Shown in pieces: positions 43,439 through 52,445 of a stretch of DNA of 64,000 nucleotides. The position numbers were made by a program, and so were the translations under genes. The first letter of the stretch is position 1; the number at the start of each line of letters is the position of its first letter. The notes beneath the pieces are model-generated. The model was given only the letters and a program-made list of their open reading frames with translations, searched no databases and was not told where the DNA came from. Source of the DNA: Flavobacterium salilacus subsp. salilacus (GTDB taxonomy: Bacteria > Bacteroidota > Bacteroidia > Flavobacteriales > Flavobacteriaceae); the NCBI RefSeq assembly GCF_004634195.1, contig NZ_SKBP01000006.1, positions 62,001 through 126,000 of the forward strand, read 5' to 3'.

Positions 43439-44086
43439 TTATTTAAATACTCTATAGGCAACTAAAACCGGTAATACAATCACTGACAGTATCACAATGC
43501 GCTTACCATGTTTCCTGTCGCACTTAGAATAAGTATAAACTTTTTCACCATTAGGAAGTGTCTTATCAGCAGTCCAAATTACATAACCCGTTATCAAGCC
43601 TAAAAGTCCACCCATAAGGGCAAATGCATAACCTGCAATTATCCATGCGGTTTGGTCACTTTCCGGTTTAGCAAGGTCTTCAATACGCCTTTTGTTTAAT
43701 GAGGTTATAAGTTCTTCATCTATTGTTTTACCGCGCTCTTTAAGCAGTCGTATAGCCAGTAAATAATCAAACTCGTTCCACTCATCCTTCTTTACTACAA
43801 CATCAATCAATTCCTCATCCGTAAACTCCAGCAGATAGTAATCATCCGGGAGCTGGTTAACTTCTTCCTTAGCCAGTTCTTCGAGTAGTAATGTAGCTTT
43901 TTCAAAATCAGGTTGTTGTATCTGAATTTCATATTCTTTTTGCATTTCCCCACCAAAAGCAGTACCTAAGCGGGGCGAATTATCAATATAAAGACACTCA
44001 ATATTGTTATCGCTCAAAAACTGCTCCAATCCTTTGGCTTGAGATGCATCAGGATATTTCCTGAAAGAAGTAAAATTATCGCTCAT
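43439..44086 (-). CDS. DUF2007-like N-domain membrane protein
   Basis: 215 residues. The first ~75 (SFRKYPDASQAKGLEQFLSD, then EYEIQIQQPDFEKATLLLEE) resemble the DUF2007 putative signal-transducing domain. A linker with acidic repeats and one or two helical segments follows. Near the C-terminus are two membrane helices (WIIAGYAFALMGGLLGLITG and IVILSVIVLPVLVAYRVF) around a short loop. Function unknown. A -7 element TATATTTG lies at 44108-44115 on the minus strand. Confidence 0.75.
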   Translation of the reverse strand: MSDNFTSFRKYPDASQAKGLEQFLSDNNIECLYIDNSPRLGTAFGGEMQKEYEIQIQQPDFEKATLLLEELAKEEVNQLPDDYYLLEFTDEELIDVVVKKDEWNEFDYLLAIRLLKERGKTIDEELITSLNKRRIEDLAKPESDQTAWIIAGYAFALMGGLLGLITGYVIWTADKTLPNGEKVYTYSKCDRKHGKRIVILSVIVLPVLVAYRVFK

Positions 44087-44195
44087 TAAATATGATTAAG
44101 TATTATCCAAATATATAAAATACTTCTTACCATTAATGATATAAATTCCTTTCCGATATTTTGCTTATTTTTACACTTCAGCAAAAACTTCATCA

Positions 44196-45593
44196 ATGCC
44201 CGAAACCATAACCTTACTACTCGCTTTTGTAATAGCCCTTGCCATAGGAACTTTTATTGGCAAAATTGTTTTTTCCTCAAAATCGGCTTCCGATAAAAAA
44301 GTACTCGAAGAGCGCAACAACAGCCTTAGCTTACAGATAGAACAACTGAAACAGCAGTTTACGAATGAAAAGCTAATAATAGAAAAACAAATACTACAAC
44401 TACAGGAAGAGCGCAATGACCTGCGTATGGCAAAAGACTCTCTTGCTATACAACTCACTAAAAAGGAAACGGATTTTGACAACCTGATGGAGCGCGTTAG
44501 AGAACAGCGTCAGGAAACCGAAGAACTGCGTGAAAAATTCACCAAAGAATTTGAAAATCTTGCCAACAAAATACTGGACGAGAAATCGACCAAATTTACC
44601 GAACAAAACCGCGAAAACATAAAAAATATACTATCGCCATTACAGGAAAAAATACAGCTTTTTGAAAGTAAAGTAGAAAGCACCCACAAAGAAAGTATTG
44701 ACTACCATGCCGCGCTGCGCGAACAAATAGTGGGACTTAGTAAAATGAACGAGCAAATGAGCCGCGAAACACTCAACCTTACCAAAGCATTAAAAGGTGA
44801 CAGTAAAATGCAGGGTAACTGGGGCGAGTTGATACTGGAACGTGTACTGGAAAAATCGGGACTGGAAAAAGACCGCGAATATTTTGTACAGCAAAGCCAT
44901 ACTAACGAAGAAGGCGCGCGTGTACTGCCCGATGTAGTGATAAACCTGCCCGACGGCAAAAAAATGGTAGTAGATAGCAAAGTGTCGCTTGTGGCTTATG
45001 AACGCTATGTGAATGAAGAGGACGACCCATTGCGATTGGTTTATTTAAAAGAGCACGTAAACTCTATAAAACGCCATATAGACCAGCTGGGCGAAAAAAA
45101 TTATCAGGATTTATATAAAATGGAAAGCCCTGATTTTGTATTGCTTTTCATTCCTATAGAATCGGCTTTTGCCAGTGCGCTGAATGAAGATACCACATTG
45201 TACAATAAAGCCTTTGAACGCAATATTGTAATAGTAACGCCAAGTACCCTGCTGGCTACCCTGCGTACTATAGATAGTATGTGGACCAACCAAAAACAAC
45301 AGGAAAATGCCTACGAGATAGCACGACAAGCAGGGGCACTATATGACAAATTTGTCGGGTTTACCGAAGATCTTATCATGGTAGGCAAACGTATGGACGA
45401 AGGTAAAAAAGCCTATGAAGGGGCTATGGGTAAGCTGGTAGGCGGACGTGGCAACATTATAACCAGTATAGGCAAACTGAAAAAAATGGGAGCAAAAGCA
45501 AAAAAATCGCTACCCGAAAATATAGTGAACCGTGCCTTGCAAAATGATGAGCAAAGCACGGAAGATGATACCGATAACCTATTAAACCCATAA
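44196..45593 (+). CDS. rmuC: DNA recombination protein RmuC
   Basis: 465 residues. An N-terminal membrane anchor (ITLLLAFVIALAIGTFIG), a long coiled coil (residues ~30-190) and the RmuC nuclease-like core (GNWGELILERVLEKSGLEKD, LPDVVINLPDGKKMVVDSKV, LLFIPIESAFASALNED) are present. RmuC limits inversions between short inverted repeats and has a restriction-endonuclease-like fold. The thioesterase gene begins 2 nt after its stop, so the two are co-transcribed. Confidence 0.95.
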   Translation: MPETITLLLAFVIALAIGTFIGKIVFSSKSASDKKVLEERNNSLSLQIEQLKQQFTNEKLIIEKQILQLQEERNDLRMAKDSLAIQLTKKETDFDNLMERVREQRQETEELREKFTKEFENLANKILDEKSTKFTEQNRENIKNILSPLQEKIQLFESKVESTHKESIDYHAALREQIVGLSKMNEQMSRETLNLTKALKGDSKMQGNWGELILERVLEKSGLEKDREYFVQQSHTNEEGARVLPDVVINLPDGKKMVVDSKVSLVAYERYVNEEDDPLRLVYLKEHVNSIKRHIDQLGEKNYQDLYKMESPDFVLLFIPIESAFASALNEDTTLYNKAFERNIVIVTPSTLLATLRTIDSMWTNQKQQENAYEIARQAGALYDKFVGFTEDLIMVGKRMDEGKKAYEGAMGKLVGGRGNIITSIGKLKKMGAKAKKSLPENIVNRALQNDEQSTEDDTDNLLNP

Positions 45594-45595
45594 AA

Positions 45596-46147
45596 ATGGA
45601 TAATGGCTACAAAAAACTAAGCACATCACGCATAACAATATCCGAATTGATGCTGCCTTCGCATACCAACTTCAGCGGTAAGATACACGGAGGGTATATC
45701 CTGATGCTGATGGATCAGATAGCATTTGCTTCAGCATCTAAATACTCCGGTAAGTACTGCGTTACCGCATCAGTAGATAAAGTAGATTTTTTAAACCCTA
45801 TAGATGTGGGCGAACTGGTAACTATGAAAGCATCGGTTAACTATGTGGGTAACAGCTCTATGGTAGTAGGCATACGGGTAACCTCTGAGAACATACAAAC
45901 CGGTAAAATAAAACATTGCAACTCATCCTATTTTACTATGGTAGCCAAAGATGATAAAGGGGTAAGCGTTAATGTACCGCGCCCGCTTATAACATCTATG
46001 GAAGAAATTCGCAGGTTTCATAAAGCGATAAAACGTATTGATTCCAGAAAACGACATTACGAAAACACAGAGAATTTTGACCATACCTCTCCCGAAGCTT
46101 ATGAAGCATTAAAAGTACTGAATGTAATGATTGAGATAGAGAGGTAG
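45596..46147 (+). CDS. Acyl-CoA thioesterase (hot-dog fold)
   Basis: 183 residues, with a hot-dog domain at ~10-125: LMLPSHTNFSGKIHGGYILM, DQIAFASASKYSG, VDFLNPIDVGELVTM. This is the YciA/BACH-type acyl-CoA thioesterase pattern, where the Asn/Asp in the N-F-S-G-K-I-H-G-G segment is at the active site. The C-terminal ~50 residues are a charged helix. It follows rmuC by 2 nt. Chain-length preference cannot be inferred. Confidence 0.9.
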   Translation: MDNGYKKLSTSRITISELMLPSHTNFSGKIHGGYILMLMDQIAFASASKYSGKYCVTASVDKVDFLNPIDVGELVTMKASVNYVGNSSMVVGIRVTSENIQTGKIKHCNSSYFTMVAKDDKGVSVNVPRPLITSMEEIRRFHKAIKRIDSRKRHYENTENFDHTSPEAYEALKVLNVMIEIER

Positions 46148-46205
46148 TAATAATATACTATAGTTGTTAAATTATTTTATATTTGTTTCTGTTATATTGT
46201 AAACC

Positions 46206-47297
46206 ATGAAACACAACTACTTCTTCATATCACTATTATTCGTTGTCCTCACAACTACATTATCTTCCTGCGGGTCTGATGATTCCGATACCTATATTGA
46301 GATACCCGAAGAGTCTCCCGTAGTGTTAGACCTTAATGCTGTACCCTATACTACCCTATCAGAATATAACTTTTTTGAAGGCGAACTTAAAAATTTACAA
46401 CCTGTATATAAGGTGATACCTTATGACCTTAACAGTAGCCTTTTTACTGACTATGCCGAGAAAAAAAGATTCATCTGGATGCCTAAAGGCACAAAAGCTA
46501 CTTATACAGCCGATGGAAAAATACCTATATTTCCCGTTGGCACAGTGTTGATAAAGAATTTTTATTATGATGGCGTTGCTCCCGATAATACTACCCGGAT
46601 AATAGAAACGCGCATAATGATAAAAAAAGCAGAAGGCTGGATATTTGTTAATTATGTGTGGAATGATGAGCAAACGGAAGCTGTATTAAATACCCAAAGT
46701 ATAACTACTACTATAAACCGGTATCAAAACGGTGCAGTTACAACTACCAACTACAAAATACCATCTACAGAAGATTGTACTTTGTGCCATACCATTAACG
46801 AAACTTATACCCCGATAGGTGTAAAGCCTCAAAATCTTAACAAATCATTTAACTATACCGACGGTCTAAAAAACCAGTTGGATAAATGGATTGAGGAAGG
46901 TTTTCTGGACACCAAACCTCAAAATATAGTTTCCTCTGTTGATTGGACAGACGAGAGCTATCCCCTCGAAATCAGAGTAAGGTCTTATCTTGATATTAAT
47001 TGTGCCCATTGCCACAGTGCAGGCGCTTCGTGCGACTATACCCCTATGGAACTGTCGTTCAGCCAAAGCGCGCTCCCTGCTAATTTGGGAGTTTGCATCG
47101 AGCCTGTAGATTTTGCAAGTGGCGGTCAAGAATATATTGTATCCGGACAGGATGTAAGAAGTTCTTTAATGCACTTCAGAATAAAAGAAACATCGGCAGC
47201 CGAAATGATGCCGCCTTTAGGTCGTACTGTAACACATCGTGAAGGTTTACAGCTTATTACAGACTGGATTGAAAACATGGAAACAATTTGCCCATAA
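46206..47297 (+). CDS. Diheme c-type cytochrome lipoprotein, SO2930/HNE_0200 family (copy 1)
   Basis: A lipoprotein signal ends at TLSSC (residue ~22) and is followed by acidic DDSD residues. The family segment YDLNSSLFTDYAEKKRFIWM (~77-96) is present. Two CxxCH heme-attachment motifs occur: CTLCH (~196-200) and CAHCH (~267-271), with distal Met candidates in SAAEMMPPLGR. It should be an electron-transfer lipoprotein in the outer membrane or periplasm. It is a tandem paralogue of the next gene, each with its own TATATTTG element (46178-46185 here). Confidence 0.87.
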   Translation: MKHNYFFISLLFVVLTTTLSSCGSDDSDTYIEIPEESPVVLDLNAVPYTTLSEYNFFEGELKNLQPVYKVIPYDLNSSLFTDYAEKKRFIWMPKGTKATYTADGKIPIFPVGTVLIKNFYYDGVAPDNTTRIIETRIMIKKAEGWIFVNYVWNDEQTEAVLNTQSITTTINRYQNGAVTTTNYKIPSTEDCTLCHTINETYTPIGVKPQNLNKSFNYTDGLKNQLDKWIEEGFLDTKPQNIVSSVDWTDESYPLEIRVRSYLDINCAHCHSAGASCDYTPMELSFSQSALPANLGVCIEPVDFASGGQEYIVSGQDVRSSLMHFRIKETSAAEMMPPLGRTVTHREGLQLITDWIENMETICP

Positions 47298-47429
47298 TTC
47301 TTTTAAATTTAACATTTTACCTGATTATACGGCAAAAAAAACAAACATATCTTTTTATGTTAAAAAAAATAAAGTAGGGTTTTTTATTTTATATTTGTTA
47401 TCATTTAATACAAAATATGGGATAAATAC

Positions 47430-48527
47430 ATGAAAAAACACAAATACTTAAAAACTTTACTTTTTTTAACTTTTTTCATATTACTTACCTCTTGCGGAAC
47501 GGACGACGGCGATAATTATACCGAAATACCCGATCCTGTATCGCCTGTGGTGGTAGATCTTGCGACCGTTCCTTACGAGAAATTATCTGAGTATAAATTT
47601 TTTGAAGGGGAAATGAAAAACCAGGAGCCGACTTATAAAGTATTGCCTTATGACCTGAACAGCGGACTATTTACAGATTATGCCCACAAAAAGCGCTTTA
47701 TTTGGATGCCGGAAGGAGTAAGCGCAACATATACAGGCGACTCAGAGATTCTTGACTTTCCTGTCGGTACGGTACTGATAAAAACATTTTATTATGACAA
47801 TGTACTGCCTGCCAACACTACACGTATTATTGAAACCCGGTTACTGATAAAAAAAGGGGATGCCTGGATTTTTGCCAATTACATTTGGAATGAGGATCAG
47901 ACCGAAGCTGTTTTGGATATGGATGGCGGCTACACCAACATATCTTGGAGCGAAAACGGCACAACCAAGTCCGCCGATTACCAAATACCTTCGGCAGCAG
48001 AGTGTCTTACCTGCCATAAAACCAACGATACGCCTATACCTATTGGACCTAAACCCCAAAACCTAAACAAGATGTTTACTTACAGCGATGGGAGTGCTAA
48101 TCAGTTAAGCAAATGGATTCAGGAAGGCTACCTGCAAGATAACCTCCCCGCTGATATAGTGAGTACTATAGACTGGACAGATACCTCACAACCATTAGAG
48201 TTAAGAGTTCGCTCGTACATAGACATTAACTGCGCACACTGCCACAGGGAAAATTCGCACTGCGACTACATGTCAATGCGCTTTGCATTCAGCGAAACAG
48301 GCAATTCGCAGAACCTTGGCATTTGTGTTCCGCCGCAGGATAACATCAATCCGTCGCTTACCTATATTATTGCAAGGAAAAACTCATTGCGTTCAGCATT
48401 GGCCTACAGAATAAAATCAGTCGCCCCGAATGAAAGGATGCCAATATTAGGCAGGACAATCATGCATGAAGAAGCAGTAACAATGATAACCGAATGGATA
48501 AATTCTATGGACAGCCCTTGCCCATAA
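47430..48527 (+). CDS. Diheme c-type cytochrome lipoprotein, SO2930/HNE_0200 family (copy 2)
   Basis: Same plan as the upstream gene: lipobox ending LLTSC, the EKLSEYKFFEGEMKNQEPTY segment, YDLNSGLFTDYAHKKRFIWM, and heme motifs CLTCH and CAHCH. The C-terminal PNERMPILGRTIM again offers Met ligands. It has its own -7 element TATATTTG (47390-47397), and the downstream FG-GAP gene starts 39 nt after its stop, so those two are probably co-transcribed. Codons in its second half look richer in G/C than those of copy 1. Confidence 0.87.
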   Translation: MKKHKYLKTLLFLTFFILLTSCGTDDGDNYTEIPDPVSPVVVDLATVPYEKLSEYKFFEGEMKNQEPTYKVLPYDLNSGLFTDYAHKKRFIWMPEGVSATYTGDSEILDFPVGTVLIKTFYYDNVLPANTTRIIETRLLIKKGDAWIFANYIWNEDQTEAVLDMDGGYTNISWSENGTTKSADYQIPSAAECLTCHKTNDTPIPIGPKPQNLNKMFTYSDGSANQLSKWIQEGYLQDNLPADIVSTIDWTDTSQPLELRVRSYIDINCAHCHRENSHCDYMSMRFAFSETGNSQNLGICVPPQDNINPSLTYIIARKNSLRSALAYRIKSVAPNERMPILGRTIMHEEAVTMITEWINSMDSPCP

Positions 48528-48566
48528 TATTAACTAATAACATTAACTACTAAAAAAAATAACTAT

Positions 48567-50591
48567 ATGAAAAAAGTTTTTACCCTTGTCTCCTTATTGC
48601 TGGGACCGATTGTATTAATGGCACAACAAAACTGCCAGAATGCCCAATCGGTAGAAGCCGGCACGACCGCAGTGTCATTTTCTGCAGGTAGCCAGATCCC
48701 TACACCCATATGCACTGCAGGGCAGAATAACGACCCGGACATGGGTGCATGGTTTGCCTATACCCCTACGGAGCTTTATACAGTAACTGTAAGCACGGCA
48801 GCATCGGGAGAGGACACCAGGGTACACATTTATTCAGGCTCCTGTGGCTCTTTAACATGCGTAGGCGGCGATGATGATAGCGGAGGTGCTCCTGACTATA
48901 GTGCAATTGCCACCTTTACCGCTGAAGCCGGAGTTACCTACTATATTGCTTTTGACAACAACTGGAGCAGTACAAACTTTTCATTTACCCTTACAGAAGC
49001 AGAGTTCGTTGCACCGGCCTTTACGCAGCAATCTGTAACGATAAGCGGAACTCTGAGTTGTGTGGCAGACATGAATGGCGACTACCTTGATGACATTGTA
49101 GGTGTGGATGACGGCGTAGTGCACATACTGTACCAGACAGAGAGTGGCTTTACACCTGTAGATGTTCCTGCCCAAAACTCGGTTATTTCGCCTAGCTGGA
49201 GCATAGCTGCGGGAGACTACAATAAGGATGGGTATAACGACTTGCTGTATGGCAGCGGTAACGGAGCAGCGATAATGATATCTAACAATACCGGAACGGC
49301 ATTTAGCACAAAACTTGAAACACCTGACAGTTTCCTTTCACAGCGTACCAACTTTGTAGACATAAACAATGATGGCGAGCTGGATGCCTTTATATGCGAT
49401 GATAATGCACCTAACGTATATTTCTTGAACGATGGCGCCGGAGGCGGTGAGTTTAAGCGTAGTGGCCTCGATGGTTCGCCCGACCTCGGAACATATGTTT
49501 CCGGTGGCAATTATGCCTCGTTATGGACGGATTATGACAATGATGGCGACATGGATTTGTTTATTGCAAAATGCAGGGGCGCAAATAATGATGCTGCCAA
49601 AGATGAACTGCACCGAAATAACGGGGACGGAACCTTTACGAACGTAGCTCAGGAAATGGACTTTGCTGACTACCACCAGGCGTGGTCGAGCGCATGGGGG
49701 GATTTTGACAATGATGGCTACATGGACGTACTGGTAGGCAGCAATGCCGGGCTTGACGGATCGCTGTTTTCCCAAAAACTGATGAGAAATAATGGCGACG
49801 GGACGTTTACTAATATAACCGAAGGATCAGGACTGGACACTTTTAACGGAACCAGCAGGGATTATGTAACCCACGATTTCAACAACGACGGATATTTGGA
49901 TATCCTTGGCGGCGGTCATTATATTTTATACAACAATGGGGATATGACTTTTACTGTCGCGGATGGAGCACCGGGATCGGGTCCTGTAGGCGACCTTAAC
50001 AACGACGGTTTCCTTGACATACAGAATGGTACTTTACTGCACCTTGGCTATGACAATGGTAACAACTGGCTGAAAGTTCACCTTAAAGGATTGCAAAGTA
50101 ACAGCAACGGTATTGGCGCGCGTGTAGAAGTATATACATCGCCAGATGATAAAATGATTCGGGAAATAAGGAGTGGCGACGGGTTTGAATATATGGGCTC
50201 ACTGAATGCGCATTTTGGACTTGGACAAACCGACGCTATAGACCGGGTTGTTGTAAAATGGCCTTCGGGAATTACAGATGTTATTGAAAATCCTGATATT
50301 AACGAGGCTTTAATGGTAACAGAAGGTTCTTTTATACTTGGTAGAAATGACGTGAACAGCAACATCTTCAGTATATATCCTAACCCTGTAAAAAATGTAA
50401 TACAGTTTAATACTGATGCTAACATAGCAATAACACATGCTTATGTTTATGACCTTTCAGGAAGATTGATAATTTCTCAGGCTGTTACTGCTAAAAGCAT
50501 CCCTGTACAGGAACTTTCGGCAGGTACTTATGTGCTAATTCTAAAAGATGAAAGCGGCAGGCATCATGCTGCAAAAATTGTTAAAGAATAA
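48567..50591 (+). CDS. FG-GAP/VCBS repeat and ASPIC/UnbV protein with T9SS type A tail
   Basis: 674 residues: signal peptide (TLVSLLLGPIVLMAQ); N-terminal beta domain with Cys (~20-145); about seven integrin-like FG-GAP repeats each with a calcium loop (DMNGDYLDD, DYNKDGYND, DINNDGELD, DYDNDGDMD, DFDNDGYMD, DFNNDGYLD, DLNNDGFLD); ASPIC/UnbV domain (~505-585; GIGARVEVYTSPDDKMIREI, FGLGQTDAIDRVVVKWPSG); T9SS signal (IYPNPVKN ... GTYVLIL ... AAKIVKE). It is a secreted propeller-type protein of unknown ligand that follows two cytochrome lipoproteins. Confidence 0.9.
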   Translation: MKKVFTLVSLLLGPIVLMAQQNCQNAQSVEAGTTAVSFSAGSQIPTPICTAGQNNDPDMGAWFAYTPTELYTVTVSTAASGEDTRVHIYSGSCGSLTCVGGDDDSGGAPDYSAIATFTAEAGVTYYIAFDNNWSSTNFSFTLTEAEFVAPAFTQQSVTISGTLSCVADMNGDYLDDIVGVDDGVVHILYQTESGFTPVDVPAQNSVISPSWSIAAGDYNKDGYNDLLYGSGNGAAIMISNNTGTAFSTKLETPDSFLSQRTNFVDINNDGELDAFICDDNAPNVYFLNDGAGGGEFKRSGLDGSPDLGTYVSGGNYASLWTDYDNDGDMDLFIAKCRGANNDAAKDELHRNNGDGTFTNVAQEMDFADYHQAWSSAWGDFDNDGYMDVLVGSNAGLDGSLFSQKLMRNNGDGTFTNITEGSGLDTFNGTSRDYVTHDFNNDGYLDILGGGHYILYNNGDMTFTVADGAPGSGPVGDLNNDGFLDIQNGTLLHLGYDNGNNWLKVHLKGLQSNSNGIGARVEVYTSPDDKMIREIRSGDGFEYMGSLNAHFGLGQTDAIDRVVVKWPSGITDVIENPDINEALMVTEGSFILGRNDVNSNIFSIYPNPVKNVIQFNTDANIAITHAYVYDLSGRLIISQAVTAKSIPVQELSAGTYVLILKDESGRHHAAKIVKE

Positions 50592-50618
50592 ATTTCGCTT
50601 TAATAAATAGTATAAAAC

Positions 50619-50654
50619 AAAAAGCCTGCTCTAAAAGTAAAGAGCAGGCTTTTT
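50619..50654. terminator. Bidirectional terminator
   Basis: AAAAAGCCTGCTCT (50619-50632) pairs perfectly with AGAGCAGGCTTTTT (50641-50654) and is followed by T runs on both strands. It lies between the convergent FG-GAP and cupredoxin genes. Confidence 0.88.
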
Positions 50655-50673
50655 TCGAATTACACACATTTAT

Positions 50674-51249
50674 TTACTTTTTTACTACTGTAATATTTTT
50701 TGATGCTTTTTCGCTGTTTACAGTAACAATATAAGTACCGGCTACAAAAGAGTCCATATATATTTTTACATTAGGAGTATCAGCAGTACTTGTCATAATA
50801 ACTCTTCCTGTCATATCATATACAGTAACTTTGTTTATAATATTACCCGAAGTTATCGTTAAAACATCAGTAACGGGATTAGGATAGTATTGAAAATCAA
50901 TAACCTTGTTATCACCTACTGCGGCAACACTTTGTACAGTAATAGTGCCTTGCATGGAAGCATGAATATTACAACGATAAGAGGTGCTTCCTTCTACTGT
51001 AAAAGTATGAGAAAACTCTTTATCATTCCCCGTAAGCGTACCACTGTTAAACGATTCTGCTCCGCCTGCCTGGCTGGTTACTGTATGTGGCGCAGTATCA
51101 TCCCAAGTCCATTTAACAGTATCGCCCACCTCTATAGTCATGGTCGTCTGACTCGACGGAACTCCCATAAACCAGCTTATCGTATGCGTAGTTTGTGCAC
51201 TAAGCCCTGTGGCTGCCAATAATAATACTAATAGTAATTTTGCTTTCAT
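50674..51249 (-). CDS. Cupredoxin (plastocyanin-like) with T9SS type A tail
   Basis: 191 residues: signal peptide (KLLLVLLLAATGLSAQ), then a blue-copper domain (~20-110) with candidate type 1 copper ligands His in APHTVTS, Cys and His in YRCNIHASM, and Met in the same loop. A T9SS type A signal (YYPNPVTD ... GTYIVTV ... KNITVVKK) follows. It should be a surface or secreted electron carrier or copper binder. Fusion of a complete cupredoxin to a T9SS tail and its place beside the cytochrome cluster suggest extracytoplasmic electron transfer. Confidence 0.9.
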   Translation of the reverse strand: MKAKLLLVLLLAATGLSAQTTHTISWFMGVPSSQTTMTIEVGDTVKWTWDDTAPHTVTSQAGGAESFNSGTLTGNDKEFSHTFTVEGSTSYRCNIHASMQGTITVQSVAAVGDNKVIDFQYYPNPVTDVLTITSGNIINKVTVYDMTGRVIMTSTADTPNVKIYMDSFVAGTYIVTVNSEKASKNITVVKK

Positions 51250-51367
51250 AGCTTTTATTTTTTATTTAATTATATGACAAAGTAATCCTATAATCAAATA
51301 AGAAATTGCAGCTATTTAGTATTAAAGCATTATCAGTTAGTATATACAGGTTACAGCCAAGTATTTG

Positions 51368-52330
51368 CTATAGCGTAACTTTTTTAATGGAACCAATCCT
51401 ATCTAAATGAAGCAATGTTTTAGTATTATCTTTATTTTCTTCATACATCATATCAAACTTCGCCCCGTATATAATTTCCTCAAAGGCATAGGAAGTCCCT
51501 GTAGAAACGGTACTGCTAAAAACATCATCAAAAGCCTTTATATATACAATAATCTCGCCTTCGGTTGTTTCAAAATCTTCTTTGGTGAATCCAAAAAAGG
51601 GGCTGTTTTCGGTAATAGGATGTACCAAAGTCCAGCTTAGCGTAAGGGCATTTATTTTTTGCAATTCAAGCTCAAGCGTATAAAATTTATTTACCATAAC
51701 CCCGTTTTCCTGAATACTCATACCCAGTGTCATACGGGCTTCCGCATCAATCAGGTTGGTATTTTTAAACGGAGCCATGCGTATCATAAACGCCGTTATA
51801 CCTTTATACGGAGCTATTACCGCGTTATGCGAAAACTTTAAAAAAGCACGAGGTCGGCTAAACCTGCCGTAAAATAAGCCTGTAGCTATCGCAAAGCTAA
51901 GCAGCCCTGTTAAAGCCTCAGTAGCGGCAAGCGCACTGGTAAAGAAACCATTGGGGCTTATATGCCCATACCCAACCGTAGTAAAAGTCTGAGCGCTAAA
52001 AAAGTAGGCTTTCCCAAACTTTACCCATTCCGAGCTTGAGGTTGTCTCTATACCATCAAGATATTCTATACCTATGATATAATATAACCCGGCAAATATA
52101 AAATTGATGCCTGCATAGAACAGAAAAAGAATCCCTATAAACTTCCAAGCAGGCAATCCCTGCATGGTATGATACCAACTGGTACGGGCAAGAAAAGATA
52201 CGCCGTGTTTCTCTATATTGGCTGTACCGTTTTTATTAATAAAGCGTCCGCCGTAACTACCCGGATTAGTACCAAATCCTGTACTGCTACTGGTTTTGGC
52301 TTTGGGGTTTATTTTTTTAAATACGTTCAT
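51368..52330 (-). CDS. Inward-rectifier-type potassium channel (KirBac-like)
   Basis: 320 residues. Two membrane helices (FIGILFLFYAGINFIFAGLY and SALAATEALTGLLSFAIATG) flank a pore helix and the K+ selectivity filter TVGYG (ending ~residue 122). The C-terminal ~170 residues are the cytoplasmic immunoglobulin-like Kir domain (FMIRMAPFKNTNLIDAEARM, LSWTLVHPITENSPFFGFT). This is the full KirBac plan in the inner membrane. A -7 element TATATTTG is at 52354-52361 on the minus strand. Monocistronic. Confidence 0.93.
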   Translation of the reverse strand: MNVFKKINPKAKTSSSTGFGTNPGSYGGRFINKNGTANIEKHGVSFLARTSWYHTMQGLPAWKFIGILFLFYAGINFIFAGLYYIIGIEYLDGIETTSSSEWVKFGKAYFFSAQTFTTVGYGHISPNGFFTSALAATEALTGLLSFAIATGLFYGRFSRPRAFLKFSHNAVIAPYKGITAFMIRMAPFKNTNLIDAEARMTLGMSIQENGVMVNKFYTLELELQKINALTLSWTLVHPITENSPFFGFTKEDFETTEGEIIVYIKAFDDVFSSTVSTGTSYAFEEIIYGAKFDMMYEENKDNTKTLLHLDRIGSIKKVTL

Positions 52331-52391
52331 TGGTTATCGTAAAATTAATTCATCAAATATAAAAATTCATTTTTTTCCATTAATAAAAATG

Positions 52392-52425
52392 AAAGGAGCT
52401 GTCTAACTTTTTAGACAGCTCCTTT
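52392..52425 (-). terminator. Terminator of carB, sharing an arm with the 1.9-kb repeat
   Basis: AAAGGAGCTGTCTAA (52392-52406) and TTAGACAGCTCCTTT (52411-52425) form a 15-bp perfect stem with a 4-nt loop, 21 bp after the carB stop. AAAGGAGCTGTCT is also the outer arm of the palindromic element at 1934-2069. Confidence 0.75.
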
Positions 52426-52445
52426 AAATATAAGTACGATATTAA

